Assembly (NCBI GenBank): GCA_005877225.1
Contig: VBPK01000133.1
Coordinates: 1-6,817 of the forward strand
Length of the DNA: 6,817 bases
Direction: 5' to 3'
From: Nitrososphaerota archaeon
GTDB taxonomy: Archaea > Thermoproteota > Nitrososphaeria > Nitrososphaerales > Gagatemarchaeaceae
Positions 1 through 6,457 of the stretch are shown here, in pieces (position 1 is the first letter of the stretch; every line of letters starts with the position of its first letter). The notes under the pieces are model-generated. The model was not told where the DNA came from and made no database searches. It saw only the letters and a list, made by a program, of their open reading frames with translations. The position numbers and the translations under genes are program-made.

Positions 1-1
1 C

Positions 2-154
2 GCCCAGAAGGGGATCAGGAACTTCAAGGAAGTCTCCACTATCTTCGAGGAATACCGATTGAGGGGTCCAGAGCTCTCCCAGACAGCCGAGGTCGAGCTA
101 GACAGGATGGGCGTGGCCTCCGATTCAGAGATTGCAGAGAGCGTGACGATCTGA
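2..154 (+). CDS. C-terminal end of a type IV pilus / type II secretion ATPase (GspE/FlaI/TadA-like), 5' truncated by the window
   Basis: Only the last 50 codons are present, in frame 2, ending in TGA at 152-154. The tail carries GIRNFKEVSTIFEEYR followed by an acidic end (EVELDRMGVASDSEIAESVTI). Archaeal secretion ATPases of the GspE/FlaI family commonly end in a segment about GI.nfkeVs.i...Y, after the catalytic core; that match is from family knowledge, not an alignment. No Walker motifs are visible because the core lies outside the window. The next gene encodes the TadC/FlaJ-like platform protein, and ATPase-platform gene pairs are the standard arrangement of type IV filament loci. The role would be the cytoplasmic hexameric motor that powers pilin polymerisation. 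Family assignment therefore rests on the tail motif plus context; the 5' end cannot be seen. Confidence 0.72.
   Translation, partial: AQKGIRNFKEVSTIFEEYRLRGPELSQTAEVELDRMGVASDSEIAESVTI
143..146 (+). promoter_or_regulatory. Shine-Dalgarno-like GTGA inside the ATPase tail
   Basis: GTGA lies 8 nt upstream of the TTG at 155. It matches part of the archaeal anti-SD complement GGAGGTGATC and supports the TTG start and coupled translation with the ATPase gene. The match is short and could be chance. Confidence 0.35.
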
Positions 155-1903
155 TTGAAGAGCGCACCAGCTACTACTACGACCAAAACTGCCCGCCCAA
201 CAAAAGTGAGGGGGCCCCCCCTCGGCCGCTTCGACCGGTTCACAGGCTTCGCTTTCAAGGTATTCGGAAAGCAGGGGAAGAGACTCGCCTCATCTCGCCC
301 TAAGCTTGTTGAGGAGATAATGAAGTCGAACATCAGGGTCACTCCCGAGGGTCTCATATCGGTTGTCCTCCTCTGCACAGCGATCTCGACGCTAATCGGG
401 ATAGCCCTCCTGGCCGTGGCATTGGCGACGGGTATCCTCTACTTCGCCCTGGGGATGCTCGCGCCACCTGTAGTCTTCTTGGTTGCATGGAAGTCTCCGA
501 AGATCAGCCAATCCGGAAGGTCGGCGGCGCTGGACAATGAGTATCCGTACATGATCGGTTTTATGGAGGTCCTCGCCGGCGGGGGCGTCTCGCCGATCGC
601 AGCCCTCCGCCGAATGGCCAAGATGGAGAAGATCTTCCCCGCGGCCTCGAAGGAGTCGAAGAGGATCCTTGTCGATATTGACGTCTTCGGGACCGACCCC
701 ATCACGGCCTTCGAGAAGGCGGCGAAGTTCAGCCCTCACAAGGCGTTCACAAACTTCCTCTTCGGCTACACGACAGTTCTCAAGACTGGCGGCAACGTCA
801 CGGATTACGTCGGCATGAAGATGAAGGAGACCTTCGACCTCAGGGCATCGAAGATCAAGAGGACGACGGACTCGATCGGCACCCTCGCCGAGGCTTACCT
901 GACTGTGACTTCTGTCCTCGGCATCAGTCTCTTCACCCTCTATCAGACACAGGCAATCCTTACTCGCAGCTCTTCGGGGATGTCGAGCCTATTCCTTTTC
1001 TCCTTCATTGCGATACCCGTCATCTCATTCCTCTTCATCTGGATCCTCGATGGCCTTCAAGCGAAGCAGCCGTACGTCGACATGAGACCCTACAAGCTCT
1101 TCGCCTACTGCCTCCCGCTCGGCGCGCTGATCTACCTGCTCCCCATCCCTATGAGTTACCCACTCAAGGTCTCGATTGCCTTGATCTCAACCGTCCTTGC
1201 GCCCACGATAGTGACCAACAGGTACACGCGACAAACGAGGGGGCTGGAGAACGCGCTCCCCGACTTCATACGTGACGTCGCGGAAGGCAGGAAGGTGGGC
1301 CTACCCCCGGAGGGGAGCATCGAAGCGCTCGCCACGAAGGACTACGGGAAACTGACGCCGGCGGTGAGGAAGATGGCGTCTCAAATCTCTTGGGGCCTCT
1401 CCATCGGGAAGGTTATCTCCACCTTCGTCTCAGAAGTGACAAGCTGGATCACAAAGGTCGCTGGTACGCTGATGGTCGAGGTCGTCGATGTCGGGGGAGG
1501 GACCGTGAAGAGCTTCTCCGAGATGGCAGACTTCACTCGCAAAGTGAACGAGACAGAGTCGGATAGGCGTGCAGCGCTGAGGCCCTTCGTCTTCGTCGTC
1601 TACATGTCGGGGATCTTGCTCGTCTTTTCAACTTTCACGATGGTCTACTTCCTCTCGGAGCCTGCCACTGTTCTGGCAAATACTCCGTACACCGCGAACC
1701 TAGGGCTTGTGGCGGTCGACCCGGGTACGGTTTCAATCTTGCTCGTCACCTCAATCTTTGACAGCTGGATCGTAGGGTTCGTGGCCGGGAAGATGGGGAA
1801 CGGGGCCGTCTCGGATGGTTTCAAGCACGCCCTGTCGCTGGTAACGATAAGCATAGTGTCGATCTACGTAACGGGACTCTTCATCCCGATAAAGTTCTCG
1901 TAG
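155..1903 (+). CDS. TadC/FlaJ-like type IV filament platform protein with two T2SSF domains
   Basis: A 582-aa polytopic membrane protein that would act as the inner-membrane platform on which the ATPase drives pilin assembly. Residues 1-60 form a basic, Thr/Ser/Pro-rich cytoplasmic extension. Hydrophobic segments lie near 67-111 (two), 245-267, 277-299, 315-354 (two), 477-500, 524-545 and 558-579. Two cytoplasmic T2SSF-type helical regions are seen: about 130-245, containing YMIGFMEVLAGGGVSPIAAL and a later TGGNVTDYV, and about 365-476, containing LPDFIRDVAEGRKVGLPPEG and WGLSIGKV. This duplicated layout and length are typical of archaeal FlaJ/TadC proteins rather than the single-domain bacterial TadC. 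The TTG start at 155 directly abuts the TGA (152-154) of the upstream ATPase gene, and a GTGA Shine-Dalgarno-like element at 143-146 sits 8 nt before it, so translation is probably coupled. A first ATG is not found until codon 56, which would remove only the extension. Confidence 0.9.
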   Translation: MKSAPATTTTKTARPTKVRGPPLGRFDRFTGFAFKVFGKQGKRLASSRPKLVEEIMKSNIRVTPEGLISVVLLCTAISTLIGIALLAVALATGILYFALGMLAPPVVFLVAWKSPKISQSGRSAALDNEYPYMIGFMEVLAGGGVSPIAALRRMAKMEKIFPAASKESKRILVDIDVFGTDPITAFEKAAKFSPHKAFTNFLFGYTTVLKTGGNVTDYVGMKMKETFDLRASKIKRTTDSIGTLAEAYLTVTSVLGISLFTLYQTQAILTRSSSGMSSLFLFSFIAIPVISFLFIWILDGLQAKQPYVDMRPYKLFAYCLPLGALIYLLPIPMSYPLKVSIALISTVLAPTIVTNRYTRQTRGLENALPDFIRDVAEGRKVGLPPEGSIEALATKDYGKLTPAVRKMASQISWGLSIGKVISTFVSEVTSWITKVAGTLMVEVVDVGGGTVKSFSEMADFTRKVNETESDRRAALRPFVFVVYMSGILLVFSTFTMVYFLSEPATVLANTPYTANLGLVAVDPGTVSILLVTSIFDSWIVGFVAGKMGNGAVSDGFKHALSLVTISIVSIYVTGLFIPIKFS

Positions 1904-1940
1904 GGGCGGGGAGGATTTGGAATCTGTATCTCCGCCTCTA

Positions 1941-1955
1941 CTATAACTAAATATC
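1941..1955 (+). promoter_or_regulatory. TATA-like promoter element of the surface-protein gene
   Basis: An A/T-rich stretch (CTATAACTAAATATC) stands out in an otherwise GC-rich spacer between the TadC stop (1901-1903) and the TTG at 1981. Its centre is roughly 30 nt before the start codon, so transcription would begin at or only a few bases before it, giving a leaderless or very short leader mRNA. This suggests the surface protein has its own promoter as well as possible read-through from the ATPase-TadC operon. A GTGA at 1971-1974 could act as a weak SD if the leader is long enough. Confidence 0.55.
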
Positions 1956-1980
1956 AAAAGAAGCGTGAGAGTGAACGAAC

Positions 1981-4443
1981 TTGATCAGGGGAGGAGCCCA
2001 AAGGCTCACGGCACTCTTTGTTGTCATCATACTCTTTAGCCCGCTGGGTGTCGCCTCAGGGGCGCCGCAATCGTCTGGAAGCCCGTTTTCAATCGCGCTT
2101 GCAATTCTGCCTCAGAAATTGCCCGCTGACGGAAATGTCTACCCCGCAGTCCTCGTCTCACTCGTCGATTCCATAGGCCAGCCGACTATCGCCTTCAACG
2201 ACACCACCGTGCTGCTGACCTCCTCGTCCGACGGCGTCGGAAGGGTTCAGAGTTCGGTCATGATAGCCAGCGGGAGAGCCTTCACGGCTGCCAACTTTAC
2301 CACGACCAGCGCCCCCGGGACAACGACGCTAACTGCGACGGCGGCGGGGCTTCGGACTGCCTCGGCCACGGTAACGACAGTCATCGCGGTGGGATACCCG
2401 ACGCATCTGAGTATTATCGCACTCCCGGATACGGTTCCGGCGCGAGGCGCCGGTAGGTTGGAGATTGAGCTTCAGGACGACCTCGGTCTTCCCGCGAAAG
2501 CCATCTCCGACACTACTGTCTCTCTCTTCTCATCGAATACGAAGGTCTTGAATGTAACCCAGTCTACCGTGCTCATTACTTCGGGAGAGTTCGTTCAGTT
2601 GGCAGACTACACGACGGGTCTCGTTCCCGGCTCTGCCTCCGTGACAGCTTCTGCCTCGGGTTTCGCCTCCGGAGTAACCACTCTCCCCGGCGTCACCGTC
2701 TTGGGGCTGGCCCCCTTGGCCTTGAAGTTGTACGCGCAGCCCGACAAGATGGTTCAGTGTGTCCTCCCGGCAACTTCTTGCACCGGACGTCTCGTCATAG
2801 CGCTCACGGACCTCACTGGGAATCCGGCGAGGGCACAGCGAGACATAACCGTCCAGATCCGCTCTGCCAATAACACTGTCATAACCGCTCCGCCCTCCGT
2901 CGTCATCAAAGCGGGGAACATATCCGTCGTGAGCTCATATACCGCGTTAGCTACGGCGGCCAGCTCCGGGCAGGCCGTCGTCGCCGTCTCCTCACCTGGC
3001 CTCAAATCCGACTTCTCGACGATAAACACTTACAAACCGGTTGGTCTGCCAACTCAGCTGACCCTCTTCGTTGGTCCAAATCCACTCCCCGCTGACCATC
3101 GTTCATACAGCTCAGTCGAGGTATCACTCTTGAATAGTGCGGGTCTACCTACGGTGAGTCAATCCGGAGATACGGGCGTGACCATCACCTCATCGATCGT
3201 TGGGGTAGGCAACTTCAGCGGTATCACGCTCACCGTTCCCAGCGGGAGCAATTTCCAGGCGACCTCCTTCACTTCGACATTCGTCGTTGGATCGACCACC
3301 CTCACAGCGACGGGTCAAAATCTCCAGCCTATCCAGGGTCAACTCTCGACTTTCGGCTCGCTCCCTTCGAAGGTCGTGCTCAAAGCGATTACTCCAACTC
3401 TCCCGGCTGACGGTTCCACTCACCCGGCGCTAGTGGTCTTGCTGGAAGATTCCTCGAACACGCCTGCGATTACCCCGACTTCCATTCATGTCAACATTTC
3501 GTCCTCACAGAGGGGGGTAGTCAGGGTCGCCTCCGTGACGATAGGGGCGGGTCAAACCTTCTCGATCGTCAACGTCGACACGGGAACTGTCGCGGGTACC
3601 ACGAGTGTGACTGCGCTGGTGTCTACGCTCACCACAGGGTTAACCGTCTCGACTGTCTCACTACAGACAGTTGTTCCAGCTCCTTCCTCTCTAGCGGCGT
3701 TCGCGCTAACGAAGATAGTGCTACCCACCGCGAAGGAGCACCCTGTCTTCGGGGTACAGCTTCAGGACTCGCTCGGGAATCCAGCGAGGGCGAGGGTAAC
3801 GACGAACGTCACGGTCACATCGTCGAACACTACAGTCATTAGCAAGTCTTTCACAATCTCCTTGAAGGGAGGGCAGGACTACGTCATCAGTCGGCTGAGC
3901 ATTCTAGCTGCGGGTGCGACCCAGCTCACTGTCTCCTCCGAAGGGCTGGCCGCCGCCGTGATTCCCATCACCGTCATAGCGTATCCTCTTCAGGCAACGC
4001 TTTCTGCCTCCCCTCCTACCATCTTCACCAACCAGACATCGACTGTCATAGCGAATGTCGTTTTGGCGGGGAAGGGTTTCCCCGGCGCGAAGATCGGCTG
4101 GCTGGTTCACTCCGGGTCGCTTAGCTCTCCGAACTCGACGACCGACAGAAATGGACAAGCCACGGTGACATTCTCGCCGAAGGCCCCCGGGGTCGGGTCG
4201 GTCACCGCTATCATATCGGGCGGCGCGTTCGGCATTCGCAACTATACCACAGCGATAGTCGTGCTTTCGACGTCATCAACATCAAAGTCCTTCACTACGT
4301 CTCTGACTCAGCTCCTCTTCTCCTTCCCCTACAATCTCGTCCTGGGTGGGGGAATAGTCGCGATAATTGTGGTCGCAATCCTGCGAATAAGAGGTCGCCA
4401 CGCGGGTGAGGAGATTGCGACGGATGAAGCAGGCATAGAGTAG
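1981..4443 (+). CDS. Large secreted, membrane-anchored surface protein with six Ig/invasin-like repeats
   Basis: An 820-aa protein, probably a cell-surface adhesin or stalk. Residues 1-28 are a Sec-type signal peptide (basic start, hydrophobic 11-25, small residues at ASGA for cleavage). Six degenerate repeats of about 105-110 aa follow, near 37-136, 140-240, 246-352, 356-459, 462-565 and 568-665. Each carries a motif of the type LPADG...(V/L)xLxDSxGxPA, then a strand with SS, and closes with a T/S-rich VTA-like strand, as in bacterial Ig-like/invasin folds. Residues 668-763 are a different Ig-like domain (TLSASPPTIFTNQTS, GKGFPGAKIGW, TDRNGQATVTF, a pattern seen in Big_1/carboxypeptidase-regulatory-like domains). 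A Ser/Thr-rich linker leads to a transmembrane helix (about 784-801) and a short charged tail (RIRGRH...). There are twelve N-X-S/T sequons and only two cysteines (260, 267). It lies 77 nt after TadC on the same strand. The start is TTG; the signal peptide begins at once, which supports it. The specific ligand is unknown, and an S-layer-like role is an alternative. Confidence 0.85.
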   Translation: MIRGGAQRLTALFVVIILFSPLGVASGAPQSSGSPFSIALAILPQKLPADGNVYPAVLVSLVDSIGQPTIAFNDTTVLLTSSSDGVGRVQSSVMIASGRAFTAANFTTTSAPGTTTLTATAAGLRTASATVTTVIAVGYPTHLSIIALPDTVPARGAGRLEIELQDDLGLPAKAISDTTVSLFSSNTKVLNVTQSTVLITSGEFVQLADYTTGLVPGSASVTASASGFASGVTTLPGVTVLGLAPLALKLYAQPDKMVQCVLPATSCTGRLVIALTDLTGNPARAQRDITVQIRSANNTVITAPPSVVIKAGNISVVSSYTALATAASSGQAVVAVSSPGLKSDFSTINTYKPVGLPTQLTLFVGPNPLPADHRSYSSVEVSLLNSAGLPTVSQSGDTGVTITSSIVGVGNFSGITLTVPSGSNFQATSFTSTFVVGSTTLTATGQNLQPIQGQLSTFGSLPSKVVLKAITPTLPADGSTHPALVVLLEDSSNTPAITPTSIHVNISSSQRGVVRVASVTIGAGQTFSIVNVDTGTVAGTTSVTALVSTLTTGLTVSTVSLQTVVPAPSSLAAFALTKIVLPTAKEHPVFGVQLQDSLGNPARARVTTNVTVTSSNTTVISKSFTISLKGGQDYVISRLSILAAGATQLTVSSEGLAAAVIPITVIAYPLQATLSASPPTIFTNQTSTVIANVVLAGKGFPGAKIGWLVHSGSLSSPNSTTDRNGQATVTFSPKAPGVGSVTAIISGGAFGIRNYTTAIVVLSTSSTSKSFTTSLTQLLFSFPYNLVLGGGIVAIIVVAILRIRGRHAGEEIATDEAGIE
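2089..3975 (+). repeat. Six tandem divergent protein repeats of about 105-110 codons
   Basis: The conserved motif recurs at protein positions about 47, 152, 262, 369, 474 and 581, a spacing of 105-110 residues. By motif the units fall into two kinds: type A (units 1, 4, 5), with LPADG or LPADH and G-V-G/R-G-V after the SS strand, and type B (units 2, 3, 6), with D-LGxPA or GNPARA and SSNT/ANNT. The nucleotide sequence is well diverged, so this is a protein-level repeat, although the GNPARA segment of units 3 and 6 (around 2818-2838 and 3775-3795) is still similar at DNA level. Confidence 0.75.
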
Positions 4444-4477
4444 CCGAATAAGAAAAGGCCAGAGAAAGGAACCCCCA

Positions 4478-4510
4478 CTTCAAGGGGTGGATTGAATTCA
4501 GCCCTTGAAG
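4478..4510. terminator. Perfect 9-bp inverted repeat at the convergent gene junction (possible bidirectional terminator)
   Basis: CTTCAAGGG (4478-4486) and CCCTTGAAG (4502-4510) are exact reverse complements with a 15-nt loop. The right arm falls within the last codons of the minus-strand FUN14 gene and the left arm lies 34 nt after the surface-protein stop. No U-tract follows on either strand, so if it acts on transcription it would be as a hairpin or RNA-end stabiliser rather than a classical intrinsic terminator. Confidence 0.4.
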
Positions 4511-4806
4511 AAGCCCACGACGAGCCCAACGATGAAAGTGAGGGAAGAGTAGGGGAGGTACCCCGCAATCTGCCTAACCTTGTCCGTGTACGTTGACCCC
4601 GTCCTGAAGAGCGAAACCACTGGCCCGATGATTTGTTGCGGCGAAATCATTCCGAGGACGATCAGGAGCAACACGAGCACCCCCGCGGCCACAGCCACCT
4701 TGAAGATTCCTTTCGCGATTGTTCCCACCAGAAAACCGAGAATCAGCGGAACGAGGAGCGCCGCTAGGAAGGTAGTTGATCCATCTGGTGGGAGGAGCGT
4801 AACCAT
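4498..4806 (-). CDS. FUN14-family small membrane protein
   Basis: A 102-aa protein from the ATG at 4806, with hydrophobic segments near residues 13-30, 34-54 and 86-100. The pattern GFLVGTIAKGIFK, a hydrophobic run, then a C-terminal LPYSSLTFIVGLVVGFFKG, matches what I know of archaeal FUN14 proteins (about 100 aa, GxxxK near the first helix and an LP....F..G...GF.KG ending). Their biochemical role in archaea is unknown to me; the eukaryotic relatives are mitochondrial outer-membrane proteins. Two earlier in-frame ATGs (4830, 4944) exist. I prefer 4806 because a CTTAAG box at 4831-4836 lies exactly 24 nt before it, the same geometry as the neighbouring minus-strand gene, and because that box would abut the ATG at 4830. 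The frame upstream of 4830 is charged and unlike the family. The gene is convergent with the surface-protein gene. Confidence 0.7.
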   Translation of the reverse strand: MVTLLPPDGSTTFLAALLVPLILGFLVGTIAKGIFKVAVAAGVLVLLLIVLGMISPQQIIGPVVSLFRTGSTYTDKVRQIAGYLPYSSLTFIVGLVVGFFKG

Positions 4807-4830
4807 CTGCTGATTCTTCAACCGAGACAT

Positions 4831-4847
4831 CTTAAGAATTTTGTTCC
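4831..4847 (-). promoter_or_regulatory. Promoter of the FUN14 gene: GGAACA plus CTTAAG box
   Basis: On the minus strand GGAACA (complement of 4842-4847) precedes CTTAAG (4831-4836), which ends 24 nt before the ATG at 4806. This fits an archaeal TATA/BRE-like element driving a leaderless transcript. The same GGAACA and a TTTAAG box with the same 24-nt spacing occur upstream of the gene at 6042. Confidence 0.5.
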
Positions 4848-5331
4848 ATCGTATCGTAGCATGATAGTCACGGGTGTGATTGCTTTCGTCTCGTCGCGTA
4901 ACCCTCCCGGTCGCAATATCCTTCACGCCCTCGCGAAGTGTCATGGCAGGAGAAGCCGACGCTAGTCATGCTCTAGTCGGAGATATTACGTCCTTCAAGT
5001 GAACTCGGCGCATGGCAAGGGACCCCAGCCCCGGGTAATCGTGCTACTTAGAGGGCCATGTGGGTATACTGCTCGCCGACTTATTCCGGGACGGGCCAGT
5101 GGGTCGCTCTCAAGCGTAACGGTCATCTGCGGGTTTTTTTCAAACCAGCAACCACCAAGTGGATCGTGGCATTTATGGCGCTGCGGAAGGCTGGGACCCA
5201 ACAACCGCCCGCTGAGAATAGCGGCAAAAGTTGAGTTCGTCTGGCCAACTTGGCGCCGGAGGCTGGGCCACCTACTTTCCTCGGTCAGGGGCCGAACGAG
5301 AGGGAATCGGAGAGAGGAGCTTTCTGGACGT
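4848..5331. other. Intergenic region without a convincing gene
   Basis: About 480 bp between two minus-strand genes. Open frames here (for example 4999-5388 plus and 4995-5204 minus) have Arg/Pro/Gly-rich, shadow-like translations with no recognisable domain. The region contains small hairpins: CTTCACG/CGCGAAG with one mismatch (4921-4938), CCGA..CTAG/CTAGTCGG with a 2-nt bulge (4956-4980), GGTTT/AAACC around a run of seven T (5132-5146), and a short palindrome GCCAACTTGGC near 5245. I see no tRNA, C/D-box or other known RNA signature. Confidence 0.5.
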
Positions 5332-6042
5332 TCACACTCGTCTTCTGAGGCCGACAGACCGGTTTCCCAACCGGAGGAGGGAGATTGACATCATGAGTGT
5401 CCAGAGTATCAGGAGAATGTTCCCTAGGATTACGACGGCGTCTGGAATTCCCAGAGGGATTCCCAATGTGTTGAAAAACTGATAGAGTCCCACGACCAGG
5501 GAGGACCAGCCGAGCCAGTGAGCGAAAACCCCAGTCCTCAGGATCACCAACCCAAGGAGAAGAACGTAGCCCCCTTCAATCCAGTATAGGAGGGAGTTGT
5601 AGAGGACGTCATAGACTCTGTAGACAACCACTCCCGAGACTTCAAGTGCTATCCGAGTTGAATTGTCTGCCACAACCCCGTGCTGCGCCGTGATACTTAC
5701 CAGGGTCCACTGCAAGGCGGTCCGGGTCAGCAGGACCGGCACCTCCATGAATGCGACCGCCACGGCAGCGAGCAGAAAGATGCTCATACCAGCGGAGGCA
5801 GCCGCGTCCCGAAGCGCTAAGTAGATTCCTAGGATGAACAAGACGAAGAGAATGAAGACTCCGGCGGGCCAGAAGGTGCCCACCAGGGCGGGGTTGCTGT
5901 AGGCCGCGAGCAGCGAGCCCAGACTCGAACTTCCAGAAAGCCTTGGACCGGATATTACGTACGGAAAGGCTATCTCGAGAAGTACAACCTGAAGGACGGT
6001 TGCGAGACCGCAGATTCCCGCAACTGTGTTGTTCGAGACCAA
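5332..6042 (-). CDS. Multi-pass membrane protein, DUF4386-like
   Basis: A 236-aa hydrophobic protein with segments near residues 7-30, 60-78, 86-105, 153-170, 176-195 and 202-224, so about six transmembrane helices, and an Arg-rich C-terminus (GLRRRV). The size, the VYDVLYNSLLYWIEGGYVLL segment and the later HWLGWSSLVVGLYQ segment resemble the DUF4386 family as I remember it; this is a resemblance by eye. No catalytic motif is visible and the function of that family is unknown. The start is TTG at 6042, supported by a TTTAAG box ending 24 nt upstream. It is the first gene on the minus strand and is divergent from the pilin gene; nothing shows a link to the filament genes. Confidence 0.75.
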   Translation of the reverse strand: MVSNNTVAGICGLATVLQVVLLEIAFPYVISGPRLSGSSSLGSLLAAYSNPALVGTFWPAGVFILFVLFILGIYLALRDAAASAGMSIFLLAAVAVAFMEVPVLLTRTALQWTLVSITAQHGVVADNSTRIALEVSGVVVYRVYDVLYNSLLYWIEGGYVLLLGLVILRTGVFAHWLGWSSLVVGLYQFFNTLGIPLGIPDAVVILGNILLILWTLMMSISLLRLGNRSVGLRRRV

Positions 6043-6066
6043 CGTGAAAGGTTGGGAGTCTGAGCT

Positions 6067-6081
6067 CTTAAATGCTGTTCC
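6067..6081 (-). promoter_or_regulatory. Promoter of the DUF4386-like gene: GGAACA plus TTTAAG box
   Basis: On the minus strand TTTAAG (complement of 6067-6072) ends 24 nt before the TTG at 6042 and is preceded by GGAACA (complement of 6076-6081). This is a good archaeal TATA-like element with leaderless spacing and decides the start codon. Confidence 0.55.
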
Positions 6082-6433
6082 GTGATGGCGACACTCAGGG
6101 CAGGTGCCTAGTCCACTGAGCAGACGCCCCTATTGCGTGTTCGGAGGGGCCCGAAGATCACATCAGTTCTTCAAACTCAAGGTTCACAAGAATCCCAGGG
6201 TCGGAAGAGGGCGAGCAGAGGAGCAGGGAGTCCACTTGAGGGCGAAAGGGGAAGTCGCCGTCCCGTCAGCTTTCCGCTGCCGCCCATGCATCTTACTCAT
6301 CGTCCTACAGTGAACGGATTCGTAGTAAGGATTCAGTATCAATCTCACTTAACTACCGAAGTTGAGATTACACGTCAAAATGAGGGCAGCAGGCAGCGGG
6401 GAGTCGAGTTCAGTTGTGGATTTCGGCCAAAAT
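6082..6433. other. Divergent intergenic region, no convincing gene
   Basis: About 350 bp between the divergent DUF4386-like and pilin genes. The frame 6104-6313 on the plus strand gives a low-complexity basic translation with no domain and I do not call it. Structures seen: a nested hairpin CTCAG/CTGAG enclosing GGCA/TGCC (6094-6120), and the AATCTCA/TGAGATT hairpin at 6341-6369. No tRNA or known RNA family was recognised. Confidence 0.5.
6341..6369. repeat. Inverted repeat AATCTCA...TGAGATT upstream of the pilin gene
   Basis: AATCTCA (6341-6347) pairs with TGAGATT (6363-6369), and a further CTT/AAG pair forms if one base is bulged. It lies about 65 nt upstream of the proposed pilin TATA box, so it could be an operator or an RNA hairpin; neither is proven. 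Confidence 0.35.
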
Positions 6434-6457
6434 CGTTATTTTCAGAAAAGGGAGTGA
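6434..6457 (+). promoter_or_regulatory. TATA-like box and Shine-Dalgarno of the pilin gene
   Basis: An A/T-rich CGTTATTT (6434-6441) ends 24 nt before the TTG at 6466, and GGAGTGA (6451-6457), a near match to the archaeal SD GGAGGTGA, sits 8 nt before the same TTG. If transcription begins close to the SD, the leader would be short. The SD overlaps the alternative GTG start at 6454 and so favours 6466. Confidence 0.5.

Noticed and set aside
392..739. 115-codon frame antisense to the TadC-like gene
   Set aside because: Shadow of the GC-rich coding strand, charged low-complexity translation.
4580..4813. 77-codon plus-strand frame opposite the FUN14 gene
   Set aside because: Antisense shadow of the FUN14 frame.
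4831..4944. N-terminal extension of the FUN14 protein to the ATG at 4944
   Set aside because: The added residues are charged and unlike the family, and the TATA-like box and its upstream element lie inside this segment.
5270..5330. SRP RNA-like GGTCAGG motif (GGTCAGGGGCCGAACG)
   Set aside because: The GGAA tetraloop, the asymmetric loop and the long helix expected of an archaeal SRP RNA are not seen around it.
4999..5388. 129-codon open frame on the plus strand
   Set aside because: Arg/Pro/Ser-rich translation without domain, hydrophobic pattern or promoter spacing; its end overlaps the DUF4386-like gene on the other strand.
5231..5482. 83-codon open frame on the plus strand
   Set aside because: Mostly antisense to the well-supported DUF4386-like gene and composition is unlike a real protein.
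6170..6210. tRNA T-arm-like GGTTCACAAGAATCC
   Set aside because: The stem does not pair properly and no D-arm, anticodon arm or acceptor stem can be drawn around it.
6104..6313. 69-codon plus-strand frame in the divergent region
   Set aside because: Basic, low-complexity translation with no domain or promoter; more likely chance.
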